Translations under genes and position numbers: made by a program | The notes under the pieces: model-generated | What the model was told of the DNA's origin: nothing | The model's database searches: none | The model's input: the letters and a program-made list of their open reading frames with translations, nothing else | Assembly: GCA_017640505.1 (NCBI GenBank) | Contig: JAEPQO010000004.1 | Coordinates: forward strand, 62,001 to 126,000 | Source of the DNA: Rhodospirillales bacterium | GTDB taxonomy: Bacteria > Pseudomonadota > Alphaproteobacteria > Rhodospirillales > Casp-alpha2 | Length of the DNA stretch: 64,000 nt | Direction: 5' to 3' | Part shown: in pieces, positions 46,639-54,128 of the stretch | Numbering within the stretch: the stretch's first letter is position 1 | Layout of the letters: each line of letters starts with the position of its first letter

Positions 46639-47691
46639 TCAGCGCGGCATCAGCACCCAGTAATCGAGATCGAGGACAACGTGCGGCAGGTATTTGCCGT
46701 CGTCGCCCTTGTGCGGGAAGTCTGCTGGCGGATGATCCTTGGTCGCGACGGTCCTAAGCCGGATCGCACCGACGTCGTCGCGCCCCGGGCACTCGGCCTT
46801 ATCCAGAACTTCGGACCACGCGAACACGGTATCCCCGGCAAAAATCGGATTGGTGTGCGAACCGGCATTGATGGCCGCCACGCGAAAGGCATTGGCGAGC
46901 CCGTTGAAGCTGAGCGCGCGGGCAATTGAAATGACGTGCCCGCCATACACGAGCCGTTTACCGAACCGCCCCTGGGCCTGTGTAAACTGATTAAAGTGCA
47001 CCTTGGCCGTATTCTGATAAAGGCGCGTCGCCATCATGTGTTCGGCTTCCTCAACCGTGGTGCCGTCAACGTGATCGATCTTCTCACCGATTGCGTAATC
47101 GCCCCAGCGTTCGGCGCCGCCGGCCAGCGTCGTGTCGTATGCGCCGAAGTCCGTGCCCTCGGGCAGCACCAGATCCGCCGCATCGACGACGTCCTTCAGG
47201 TCGGGGGTGACCGCTTCCGCCGCAGCATTCGAGGCGTCACGTTTGTTGACCATGACCCAACGTTTGTAATCGACGACCGTCTCGCCCGTCTGCTTGGTTG
47301 CGACGGAACGCACGAAAACGACACCCGTCTTGCCGCTGGAGTTCTCCTTAAGGCCGATCACTTCCGACGTCGTGCGGATAGTGTCGCCCGCGAAAACGGG
47401 CGCACCGAAGATGCCTTCGGCATATCCAAGGTTGGCAACGGCATTGAGCGAAATCTCCGGCACCGTCTTACCGAACGCAACATGGAACGCCAGCAGGTCG
47501 TCGACCGGCTGACCGGCATAACCGAGGCTTTTCGCAAATTCGGCAGACGACTGAACGGCGAAGCGACCACCGTAAAGGCCGGTATAAAGTGCGATGTCCC
47601 CGTCGGTGATCGTACGCGGTGTTGCATGCTCGAAGACCTGACCGAGCGAGAAATCCTCGAAGAAATTGCCGGGGTTCGTTTTGGCCGCCAT
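46639..47691 (-). CDS. Mesaconyl-CoA hydratase-like MaoC protein
   Basis: A 350-residue double hot-dog protein of the MaoC family. FFEDFSLGQVFEHATPRTITDGDIALYTGLYG and VHFNQFTQAQGRFGKRLVYGGHVISIA are the two hydratase blocks (conserved residues read separately). Size and sequence fit mesaconyl-CoA hydratase (Mch) of the ethylmalonyl-CoA pathway, which hydrates mesaconyl-CoA to beta-methylmalyl-CoA. The ATG at 47689-47691 lies 1 bp after the CitE-like gene's stop with GGGAGCG upstream; the longer frame overlaps that gene. Other pathway genes (ccr, ecm) are not in the window. Confidence 0.85.
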   Translation of the reverse strand: MAAKTNPGNFFEDFSLGQVFEHATPRTITDGDIALYTGLYGGRFAVQSSAEFAKSLGYAGQPVDDLLAFHVAFGKTVPEISLNAVANLGYAEGIFGAPVFAGDTIRTTSEVIGLKENSSGKTGVVFVRSVATKQTGETVVDYKRWVMVNKRDASNAAAEAVTPDLKDVVDAADLVLPEGTDFGAYDTTLAGGAERWGDYAIGEKIDHVDGTTVEEAEHMMATRLYQNTAKVHFNQFTQAQGRFGKRLVYGGHVISIARALSFNGLANAFRVAAINAGSHTNPIFAGDTVFAWSEVLDKAECPGRDDVGAIRLRTVATKDHPPADFPHKGDDGKYLPHVVLDLDYWVLMPR

Positions 47692-47692
47692 G

Positions 47693-48571
47693 TCAGGCGC
47701 TCCCTGCCGTGATCGCATCGGAAAGCGCGAGTACCCGTTTCGCATCCTCGACGTGAAGGTTCTCGATCAACTTGCCGTCGACAACGACCAGCCCTTTCCC
47801 CTCCTTCGCGGCTTCGGCATGGGCGTCAATGATCTTGCGCGCCCAGGCGACTTCTTCCGCCGCGGGGGCAAATACCTCGTTCGCCGCGTCGATGGTTTTG
47901 GGGTGGATCAGCGTCTTGCCGTCCATACCGAGGTCGCGTCCCTGTTCGCAGGACGCGCGGAAGCCCGCGTCGTCGGAAAGATCGAGGTGCACGCCGTCGA
48001 GTACCGCAATCCCCGCTGCGCGCGCCGCCAGGATGCAGAGTTCCAGCGAATACAGAAACGGCAGCCGGTCCGGCGTATGCCGGCAACGCAGATCTTTTTG
48101 CAGATCGGATGTTCCCATGACGAGACACCCGACGCACGGATGCGCGAACGCAATTTCCTTGGCGTTGAGGATGCCCAACGGCGTTTCCATCATGCACCAG
48201 ATCGCCATGTCTTCGGGCGCGCCGGCCGCTTCCAGGATGGATACCGCGTCTAACACCATTTCGGCGCTTTCGACTTTCGGCAGCACGACGGCATGGCACT
48301 TCATGCCGGCGACGGCCGCAACGTCGTCACGCCCCCATTCGGTATCGAAACCGTTTGTGCGCACGCCGATCTCGCGTGAACCGTATCCGCCCTCATCCAA
48401 CGCTGCCTTGATCAGCCCGCGAGCTTCGACCTTCGCTTCGGGCGCGACGGAGTCCTCAAGATCGAGGATCAGCGCGTCGGCAGGCAACTCACGCCCCTTC
48501 TGCATGGCGCGCGTATTGGAACCCGGCATATAGAGAACGGAACGTCGCGGACGGGCGGCTGAGTTGGTCAC
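47693..48571 (-). CDS. CitE/HpcH-type CoA-ester lyase or thioesterase
   Basis: A 292-residue TIM-barrel protein of the HpcH/HpaI-CitE family: RRSVLYMPGSNTRAM, DALILDLEDSVAPEAKVEAR, LPKVESAEMV and AIWCMMETPLGILN, with the Mg-ligand Glu and Asp. Relatives include beta-methylmalyl-CoA/malyl-CoA lyase (Mcl1) and (S)-malyl-CoA thioesterase (Mcl2). Pairing with a mesaconyl-CoA hydratase suggests action on beta-methylmalyl-CoA or malyl-CoA. The GTG at 48569-48571 has AAGGGAGA 6 nt before; an upstream TTG start is weaker. Confidence 0.85.
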   Translation of the reverse strand: MTNSAARPRRSVLYMPGSNTRAMQKGRELPADALILDLEDSVAPEAKVEARGLIKAALDEGGYGSREIGVRTNGFDTEWGRDDVAAVAGMKCHAVVLPKVESAEMVLDAVSILEAAGAPEDMAIWCMMETPLGILNAKEIAFAHPCVGCLVMGTSDLQKDLRCRHTPDRLPFLYSLELCILAARAAGIAVLDGVHLDLSDDAGFRASCEQGRDLGMDGKTLIHPKTIDAANEVFAPAAEEVAWARKIIDAHAEAAKEGKGLVVVDGKLIENLHVEDAKRVLALSDAITAGSA

Positions 48572-48659
48572 GGCTGTCTCCCTTGTGTATTTTGTGCGGC
48601 GCAATAAACACCAGTTTCGGCAACTATAAAAGTCCTCGGCGCTGTGGCAAGCTTGCCCG

Positions 48660-49523
48660 ATGCACGTGATATCCCTTCAGTCCCGCGTCAGACGCGGCTA
48701 CGTCGGCAACTCCATCGCCGAGCCTGTTTTCTCGTGGTATGGCGCGACGGCGCACCCGGTGGATACGGTCATATATGACCACCATCCGGGTCACGGTCCG
48801 GTGACACCCGACGTCACCGGCCTCGAAAAACTGAAGACCCTGCTCGATCAAGCGCTCGGTAAATGCGACGGCCCGGCGTGCCTGCTCACCGGATATCTCG
48901 CGAACGCGGACCAGGGGCGCTGCTTGCTTGCGTTTGCGGAGCAGGCCCGAGATTCCGGGAAACTTGCCGGTTGGTATCTGGATCCGGTATTCGGCGATGA
49001 CGCTGAAGGCGTCTATGTAGATCCGGCGATCGTCGGCTTTTTTTGCGAAACCGCTCTGCCGGCCGCCAACTGCGTACTGCCAAACCGGTTCGAGCTTTCC
49101 AAACTCGCCGGCGTTGATGTTCCCGATGTCGAAAGCGCCGTTGCCGCCGCCCGGGCACTGATCGCACGGGGCCCGGAGATGGTATTGGCGACATCCGTTC
49201 CGGCACCGGGCGGCAGGCTCGCAAATGTTCTCGTCACGGAGGCCGAAAGCCGGGCGGCGTTTGTAGAACAACGCCCGCTTCGTGCGAAAGGCACCGGCGA
49301 CATGCTAAGCGCTGCGTTTGTCGGTGCGATGACCGCAGGCGTTGTCCCTTCCGATGCCCTGCAATTGGCAGTTGATCTCGTGTCTGAAACGGCATCAGAC
49401 GCCAGCGTCCGGGACCTACGCGAATTAGATCCCATTAAGTCATTGAATAAATTGGGTTTTGTTTCCGCGGGTCTACGTAATTCTACGTATATCGCGCAGC
49501 TTGAACGCAACCCGACAAAGTGA
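48660..49523 (+). CDS. pdxY: Pyridoxal kinase
   Basis: A 287-residue ribokinase-fold kinase that phosphorylates pyridoxal in vitamin B6 salvage. SLQSRVRRGYVGNSIA at the start and KGTGDMLSAAFVGAM with the catalytic Asp are the signatures, and VLPNRFELSKLAG is the conserved 'NxxE' block. It is divergent from the CitE-like gene. It might supply PLP to enzymes such as the aminotransferase at 3719, but nothing links them directly. Confidence 0.9.
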   Translation: MHVISLQSRVRRGYVGNSIAEPVFSWYGATAHPVDTVIYDHHPGHGPVTPDVTGLEKLKTLLDQALGKCDGPACLLTGYLANADQGRCLLAFAEQARDSGKLAGWYLDPVFGDDAEGVYVDPAIVGFFCETALPAANCVLPNRFELSKLAGVDVPDVESAVAAARALIARGPEMVLATSVPAPGGRLANVLVTEAESRAAFVEQRPLRAKGTGDMLSAAFVGAMTAGVVPSDALQLAVDLVSETASDASVRDLRELDPIKSLNKLGFVSAGLRNSTYIAQLERNPTK

Positions 49524-49566
49524 AACGATAAGCCCTCTTGAGGTTTACAACAGTTGCGGGTCTACC

Positions 49567-50172
49567 GTGTCCGATTATCTGCGCGATGTCTCCATCATGG
49601 TCGTCGAGGATCAGGAGTTTACCGCGAGCTTGCTGCGAAAGATGCTTCGCGTGCTCGGGGCGTCGAACGTTCACATGTTCACCAACGGTGAAGACGCCTG
49701 GCATTACTTCAAACATAATTCCGTCGATCTGGTACTGACCGACTGGCAGATGGCGCCAATCAACGGTATTCAGCTAACGCAGCTGATCCGCAAGGACCCG
49801 GAGAGCCCCAATACCTTTGCCCCGATCATCATGGTGACGGCGTTTCGTGAACGGGAACACGTCTTCAAGGCGCGCGATGCAGGCGTGACAGAATACGTCA
49901 TCAAGCCGCTGTCACCCAAGGGACTGTTCAGCCGCCTCGAAGCCGTTATCGAACGGCCCCGCCGTTTCGTCCGCGTCGGCGAGTTTTTTGGCCCCGACCG
50001 CCGACGCCATCACGGAGATTTCAAGGGACCGGACCGGCGCGGTCACGGTGCGCCGCCGCCGAAGAAGCTGGACGCGGCAGCCGCCGCCAAGGCGAAAAAG
50101 CAGGAAATGCAACAGGACGAAATCAATACGACTTTCAATCCGGACGATGTCGATCGGGTAAAAGCCAATTGA
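49567..50172 (+). CDS. Response regulator with basic DRR tail
   Basis: A 201-residue protein with one receiver domain: acidic pair ED at 14-15, phospho-acceptor Asp59 in LVLTDWQMAPING, Thr in MVTAFRE and Lys in YVIKPLSPKGL. After it comes a tail rich in GPDRRRH / GPDRRGH motifs and a Lys/Ala stretch (KKLDAAAAAKAKKQE). No known output domain is visible. GTG at 49567-49569 is taken as the start because the receiver begins there; the longer frame overlaps pdxY. It is a widespread but uncharacterised layout in Rhodospirillales. Confidence 0.85.
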   Translation: MSDYLRDVSIMVVEDQEFTASLLRKMLRVLGASNVHMFTNGEDAWHYFKHNSVDLVLTDWQMAPINGIQLTQLIRKDPESPNTFAPIIMVTAFREREHVFKARDAGVTEYVIKPLSPKGLFSRLEAVIERPRRFVRVGEFFGPDRRRHHGDFKGPDRRGHGAPPPKKLDAAAAAKAKKQEMQQDEINTTFNPDDVDRVKAN

Positions 50173-50173
50173 T

Positions 50174-50210
50174 CAAAAGAAAACGCCCGCCGCAGATCGC
50201 GGCAGGCGTT
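50174..50210 (-). terminator. Intrinsic terminator of asd
   Basis: On the minus strand AACGCC-(C)-GCCGC stem pairs with its partner around an ATCT-type loop and runs into TTTTCTTTTGATC. It is 30 bp beyond the asd stop and close to the response regulator stop. Confidence 0.85.
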
Positions 50211-50239
50211 GTTCACATTCCCTAACGTACGGACGACTG

Positions 50240-51271
50240 TCAGGCCGCGTCTTCCATGTACTGACCGATCAGGGTCTCGGCGATCTGAACCGTGTTCAGC
50301 GCCGCGCCCTTGCGCAGATTGTCTGACACCACCCACATCGAAAGACCGTGCTCGACCGTGGGGTCCATGCGGATACGGCTGACGTAAACGTCATCCTCGC
50401 CGGCACATTCCTTCTGTGTCACGTAGCCACCGTCGGCGCGATCGTCCAACACCGTAATACCTGGTGCATTCTGTAGCGCACGACGCACCTCGTCCTCGTC
50501 GATCGGGCCGTCGAATTCGAGGTTAACCGCTTCGCCATGCCCGACAAAAACCGGCACCCGGACACACGTCGCATGGACCTTGATCGCCGGATCAAGAATC
50601 TTCTTGGTCTCGACGACCATTTTCCATTCTTCCTTGGTCGAACCGTCGTCCATGAATTTATCGATATGCGGAATACAGTTAAAAGCGATCTGCTTGGTGA
50701 ACTTGCTTCGGTGATCTTCCGTCGGCTCGTTCATGTAGATGCCCTTGGTCTGCGCAAACAATTCGTCCATACCTTCCTTACCGGCACCGGAAACGGACTG
50801 ATACGTCGACACGACACAACGATTGATCGGCACCAGATCATGAAGCGGCTTCATTGCCACGACCATCTGGATCGTCGAGCAGTTCGGGTTGGCGATAATG
50901 CCCTTGCGCGAATACCCGGCGATGGCGTCCGGGTTCACTTCCGGCACGACCAGCGGTACGTCCGGATCCATGCGCCAGAACGACGTGTTGTCGATGACGA
51001 CGGCACCGGCCGCGGCGGCCTTCGGGCTGTAAATCTCGGAAACGGACGCCCCCGGCGAGGACAGAACGATATCGGTACCGGTGAAATCAAACTTGGCGAG
51101 GTCCTGGCATTTCAGGATTTCGTCGTCGCCATAGCTGACTTCCTTACCGACAGAACGTTCGGACGCCAGCGCCACGACCTCATCGGCCGGGAAGCGGCGA
51201 TCCGCCATGATCTGCATAATTTCGCGGCCCACGTTCCCAGTGGCACCGACTACTGCAACCTTGTAACCCAT
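50240..51271 (-). CDS. asd: Aspartate-semialdehyde dehydrogenase
   Basis: A 343-residue enzyme that reduces aspartyl phosphate to aspartate semialdehyde, the branch point to lysine, threonine, methionine and cell-wall diaminopimelate. The NADP motif is VAVVGATGNVGREIM, the catalytic Cys131 is in NPNCSTIQMV, and substrate residues are in VFVGHGEAVNLEF. A GAAGGAGAG ribosome site precedes the ATG. In relatives asd usually follows leuCDB; here 2.9 kb with four other genes separate them. A leader peptide and hairpins precede it (51343-51444). Confidence 0.96.
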   Translation of the reverse strand: MGYKVAVVGATGNVGREIMQIMADRRFPADEVVALASERSVGKEVSYGDDEILKCQDLAKFDFTGTDIVLSSPGASVSEIYSPKAAAAGAVVIDNTSFWRMDPDVPLVVPEVNPDAIAGYSRKGIIANPNCSTIQMVVAMKPLHDLVPINRCVVSTYQSVSGAGKEGMDELFAQTKGIYMNEPTEDHRSKFTKQIAFNCIPHIDKFMDDGSTKEEWKMVVETKKILDPAIKVHATCVRVPVFVGHGEAVNLEFDGPIDEDEVRRALQNAPGITVLDDRADGGYVTQKECAGEDDVYVSRIRMDPTVEHGLSMWVVSDNLRKGAALNTVQIAETLIGQYMEDAA

Positions 51272-51342
51272 CTCGTTTACTCTCCTTCGGGGGTCTCGGA
51301 TGACCCGCTCAACATTCTTTGGGCTTAGTCTGCATATGACTT

Positions 51343-51368
51343 CGGCCCGCGAGTGTCTCAGCGGGCCG
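51343..51368 (-). promoter_or_regulatory. Hairpin B:C of the asd leader
   Basis: On the minus strand CGGCCCGC (51361-51368) pairs perfectly with GCGGGCCG (51343-51350) across a 10-nt loop. The 5' arm can instead pair with AGCGGGC just after the leader peptide stop (51391-51398), giving two mutually exclusive structures. There is no U-run after the 3' arm, so this stem alone is not a classical intrinsic terminator. Confidence 0.6.
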
Positions 51369-51396
51369 TTTCATCAAAACGCGAAAAAGCCGCCCG

Positions 51397-51444
51397 CTAC
51401 CGCAGGGTCTTGGTCTTTTTCGTCGTGGTCGTCATAAACAGCAT
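51397..51444 (-). CDS. Putative Thr/Lys leader peptide of asd
   Basis: A 15-codon frame MLFMTTTTKKTKTLR with stop TAG. Six threonines and three lysines make up 9 of 15 residues, and these are end products of the pathway that starts with asd. AGGAAA sits 5 nt before the first ATG. It lies 125 bp upstream of asd, about 50 nt after a promoter-like pair, and is followed by alternative hairpins. Comparable in plan to thrL of enterobacteria. It is too short for routine gene finding. Expression and function are inferred. Confidence 0.65.
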   Translation of the reverse strand: MLFMTTTTKKTKTLR

Positions 51445-51499
51445 TCAAATTTCCTGATATTCGCCGGAAATCCGGTTGATCCCGGCCGAAATCGCGCGG

Positions 51500-51528
51500 A
51501 CCATAACGCGAAGCTTTGAATTACGCAA
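51500..51528 (-). promoter_or_regulatory. Candidate promoter of the asd leader
   Basis: On the minus strand TTGCGT (51523-51528) and TATGGT (51500-51505) are separated by exactly 17 bp. Transcription would begin near 51493, about 50 nt ahead of the leader peptide. Confidence 0.45.
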
Positions 51529-51562
51529 GATAGATACTCTATTGCACCGATAAGGCTCCGTT

Positions 51563-51925
51563 ATGATTATCCGCTATCTCGCGCTGATCCTGATATGCCA
51601 GCTGATCGGCGAGACCATTCAAGTGGCTTCGGGCATCCCGGTGCCGGGGCCGGTCATCGGCATGGCGATCCTGTTTCTGGGGCTCTTGGTCAAACGCGGG
51701 CTGCCCAAGGACCTGTCCGACACCGCAGGCGGCCTGTTGCGCCATTTGGCGCTGCTGTTCGTGCCCGCCGGGGTCGGCGTGATGCTGCACGTGCCGAGGC
51801 TGGCTGACGAATGGTGGCCGGTGTTTCTCGCCATCGTACCGGGCACACTTATTGCCATCGCCATTACGGCGCTGGTGATGGAGCGTCTGGGCCGCGCAAC
51901 GATCCGCGAGGAGGACAAGGTATGA
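51563..51925 (+). CDS. CidA/LrgA family holin-like protein
   Basis: A 120-residue protein with about four membrane helices: LALILICQLIGETIQVASGIPVPGPVIGMAILFLGL reads as the family's first two helices (blocks apart), then LRHLALLFVPAGVGVMLH. In Gram-positives these proteins modulate murein hydrolase export and programmed lysis, and a role in small-acid (pyruvate, glycolate) transport is also proposed. It is coupled to the next gene by an ATGA overlap. Confidence 0.9.
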   Translation: MIIRYLALILICQLIGETIQVASGIPVPGPVIGMAILFLGLLVKRGLPKDLSDTAGGLLRHLALLFVPAGVGVMLHVPRLADEWWPVFLAIVPGTLIAIAITALVMERLGRATIREEDKV

Positions 51926-52644
51926 CCGCACCCGACCTCGCTGAAATTTGGGTTTACCTGGCGCAGAAGCCCCTGACCGGCCTGACACTGACACTCTGTG
52001 CCTACGTCGCGGGGGACTGGCTCTATGAAAAAAGCGGGCGGCATCCGCTATTGAACCCCGTGCCCATCGCCATCGCCCTGATTGCCGGGCTGTTGTGGGC
52101 GACGGATATTCCCTACCGGGATTATTTCGAAGGCGCCCAGTTCGTGCACTTCCTCCTCGGACCTGCCACCGTCGCGCTCGCGGTCCCGCTTTACCAGCAG
52201 CTCGAAACCCTCAGGAAATCCGGCCCCGCTCTGTTGGCCGGCGTGTTGATCGGATCGGGGACCGCCGCGGGATGTGCCTACGGGTTCGCCTGGATCGGCG
52301 GCGCCAGCACGGAAACGCTTCTGTCCATCGCACCCAAGTCTGTCACCGCGCCGATCGCCATGGGGATCGCCGAACAGCTGGGCGGCTTGCCGTCGTTGAC
52401 GGCGGTGCTGGTCATCCTGACCGGGATCACCGGCGCGGTGTTCGGACCGCTGGTGCTCAACCTTGCCCGGATCAAGGACTGGCGGGCGCGCGGACTTGCC
52501 ATGGGCGTGGCGTCGCACGGTATCGGCACGTCGCGTGCGTTTCAGGTCAACGCCGTTGCCGGCGCCTTTGCCGGGCTTGCGATGGGTCTCAACGGCCTCG
52601 CAACGGCAATTCTTATCCCGCTGATCTTCGCGCTGGTGCTCTGA
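51922..52644 (+). CDS. LrgB/CidB family membrane protein
   Basis: A 240-residue protein with about seven membrane helices. VALAVPLYQQLETLRK, SVTAPIAMGIAEQLGG and GVASHGIGTSRAFQ are family signatures. The ATG at 51922-51924 overlaps the LrgA-type stop and has GAGGAGGA upstream; the longer frame lies inside the neighbour. Together they form the LrgAB pair. Confidence 0.9.
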   Translation: MTAPDLAEIWVYLAQKPLTGLTLTLCAYVAGDWLYEKSGRHPLLNPVPIAIALIAGLLWATDIPYRDYFEGAQFVHFLLGPATVALAVPLYQQLETLRKSGPALLAGVLIGSGTAAGCAYGFAWIGGASTETLLSIAPKSVTAPIAMGIAEQLGGLPSLTAVLVILTGITGAVFGPLVLNLARIKDWRARGLAMGVASHGIGTSRAFQVNAVAGAFAGLAMGLNGLATAILIPLIFALVL

Positions 52645-52647
52645 GCG

Positions 52648-53322
52648 TTATTCGCCCCGGGCGTGCGCAAACAAGAGATCGAGCCACAGCTTCTTGGGTT
52701 CATAGAATAACCGGTGCCCGCCCTGCCCGGCAGGCAGCAACTTGTTCGTATGCTTTGCCTTGCCGACAGCCATCACATCATCGCAATCGGCGGCAATGTT
52801 GTCGTCCTCCGCCCAGGCGATCAGGAACACGCCGTCCACGGTCGCCGCATCTTTCCTGATGAACTTGCCGAGCCCGCGCCGGTATTCGGTACCCTGGCGG
52901 CCGCACCCGGCAAAGACGACATAATTGATCCCGGGCCGGGACAGGATCCCTGACGCCATCAGCGCAATCAGACCCCCCTTCGAATGGCCGGCGACCGTGA
53001 TGTGGTAGCTCGGCACCCCGGCATCGAGCAGCGTCTGCACCTGCGCAGCCAGAGACTTCGCATAGCGCCCCGGATTGGAAAGCCCGCGCGCTTCGCCGAT
53101 CACGACGAACCCCTCAGCCTCAATGTCGTCGAGAATGTCGTAGTAATGATAGGCCTCGTACGGTCCCTGCCGCTCCACGTAAAGCCCGTGAAGATAAAAG
53201 ATATAGCGCTTCGCCGGATCGATCGTATCCGGCATCTTGCGGTCGCTCGCCGCGGCCGGGCCGCACAGCAGTATCGCGGCGCAGAGCACGCCGAAGAAAA
53301 GACGCAACGTCATCTCCGTCAC
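52648..53322 (-). CDS. Secreted alpha/beta hydrolase-like protein
   Basis: A 224-residue protein with a signal peptide (about residues 1-25, CGPAAA-SD). The mature part looks like an alpha/beta hydrolase: YIFYLHGLYVER near the oxyanion region, VAGHSKGGLIALM as nucleophile elbow with Ser, DNIAADCDDV as possible acid and GQGGHRLFYEP as the His. The substrate is unknown. It is convergent with the LrgB-type gene, only 3 bp between stops. Confidence 0.78.
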   Translation of the reverse strand: MTEMTLRLFFGVLCAAILLCGPAAASDRKMPDTIDPAKRYIFYLHGLYVERQGPYEAYHYYDILDDIEAEGFVVIGEARGLSNPGRYAKSLAAQVQTLLDAGVPSYHITVAGHSKGGLIALMASGILSRPGINYVVFAGCGRQGTEYRRGLGKFIRKDAATVDGVFLIAWAEDDNIAADCDDVMAVGKAKHTNKLLPAGQGGHRLFYEPKKLWLDLLFAHARGE

Positions 53323-53452
53323 TCCTTTTCAGAGAAGCCCCTAGTCTACAATTCCTCCTGTGATCGGAGAACATGCAAATTGCAATTGGCAACTCACCGA
53401 CAGGTTCTCGACTGAATTGGACTATCGGGCTGCTTCCCCCGACCGGCTTACG

Positions 53453-53989
53453 TTATTGATATTTCTTCAAGATTATTTTGTAGCATTCAGCCGGAGAAAA
53501 ATTTCGGCTGGTCGCTTCCACAACGAAGGGCACAGTTTCCGACTTGGACGACCACCTTTCCCCTTCACTTCCTTTCGGCAGGGCGGCAGTACAAATCTCA
53601 TGATCGCTTAGATCCTCCGGGGGCGGCGGCTTCGTTCGACTAGCCCCGCGTGAACCCCACGTGACCGGCCCTTTCCAGACCACCCATCCGCCTTCATCGA
53701 AAACGTAACAGGACTGGCCGGTCTTCCGCTTACAGCTATCGAGCGTAAACTTCATGTCATGAGATGCCCGGCATAGGTCCGGTCCCGCCGTGCAATACCA
53801 ATACCCGCTCTGGCGCCCATCCGCCGTCACGTAGAACATCATCGAGCCCGGCTTTTTCAGGTAACTGTCCTCGTACTTCCGCACGACGCTGTCGGACAGC
53901 GTGATCGGCCCGGCGCCGTAGAAATCACTGCTGGTCTGGCATCCGCTCAGCAACACAATAAGCGCGCCCCACAACACAAAATACTTCAC
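53453..53989 (-). CDS. Small putative lipoprotein
   Basis: A 178-residue protein with a lipobox LLSGC (Cys17) after a short hydrophobic leader, so it is likely lipid-anchored in a membrane facing the periplasm. It holds several cysteines (WYCTAGPDLCRASH, DSCKRKTGQSC, HEICTAA, PAECYK) that may form disulfides. I do not recognise the family. It stands alone between leuB and the hydrolase gene. Confidence 0.65.
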   Translation of the reverse strand: MKYFVLWGALIVLLSGCQTSSDFYGAGPITLSDSVVRKYEDSYLKKPGSMMFYVTADGRQSGYWYCTAGPDLCRASHDMKFTLDSCKRKTGQSCYVFDEGGWVVWKGPVTWGSRGASRTKPPPPEDLSDHEICTAALPKGSEGERWSSKSETVPFVVEATSRNFSPAECYKIILKKYQ

Positions 53990-54080
53990 GCGTCACCCCG
54001 GCATCGCTGATTGAATATAGCTTCAATTAACAACTATGCATTCTACAGACATGGTTTCCAACAGTTCCGCCAATAAATGC

Positions 54081-54103
54081 AAAAAGGGGCGCCGAAGCGC
54101 CCC
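54081..54103 (-). terminator. Intrinsic terminator of leuB
   Basis: On the minus strand GGGGCGC-TTCG-GCGCCCC followed by TTTTT, 26 bp past the leuB stop. It shows that the leu operon ends here and asd has its own transcript. Confidence 0.9.
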
Positions 54104-54128
54104 CTGATATTGTTCATGCGAGGTTGGG

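Noticed and set aside
46179-46929. Overlapping open frames on both strands in the sdhC-MaoC gap
   Set aside because: Their products are low-complexity Arg/Pro/Ala-rich, none has a ribosome site, and they overlap each other; a structured RNA explains the region better.
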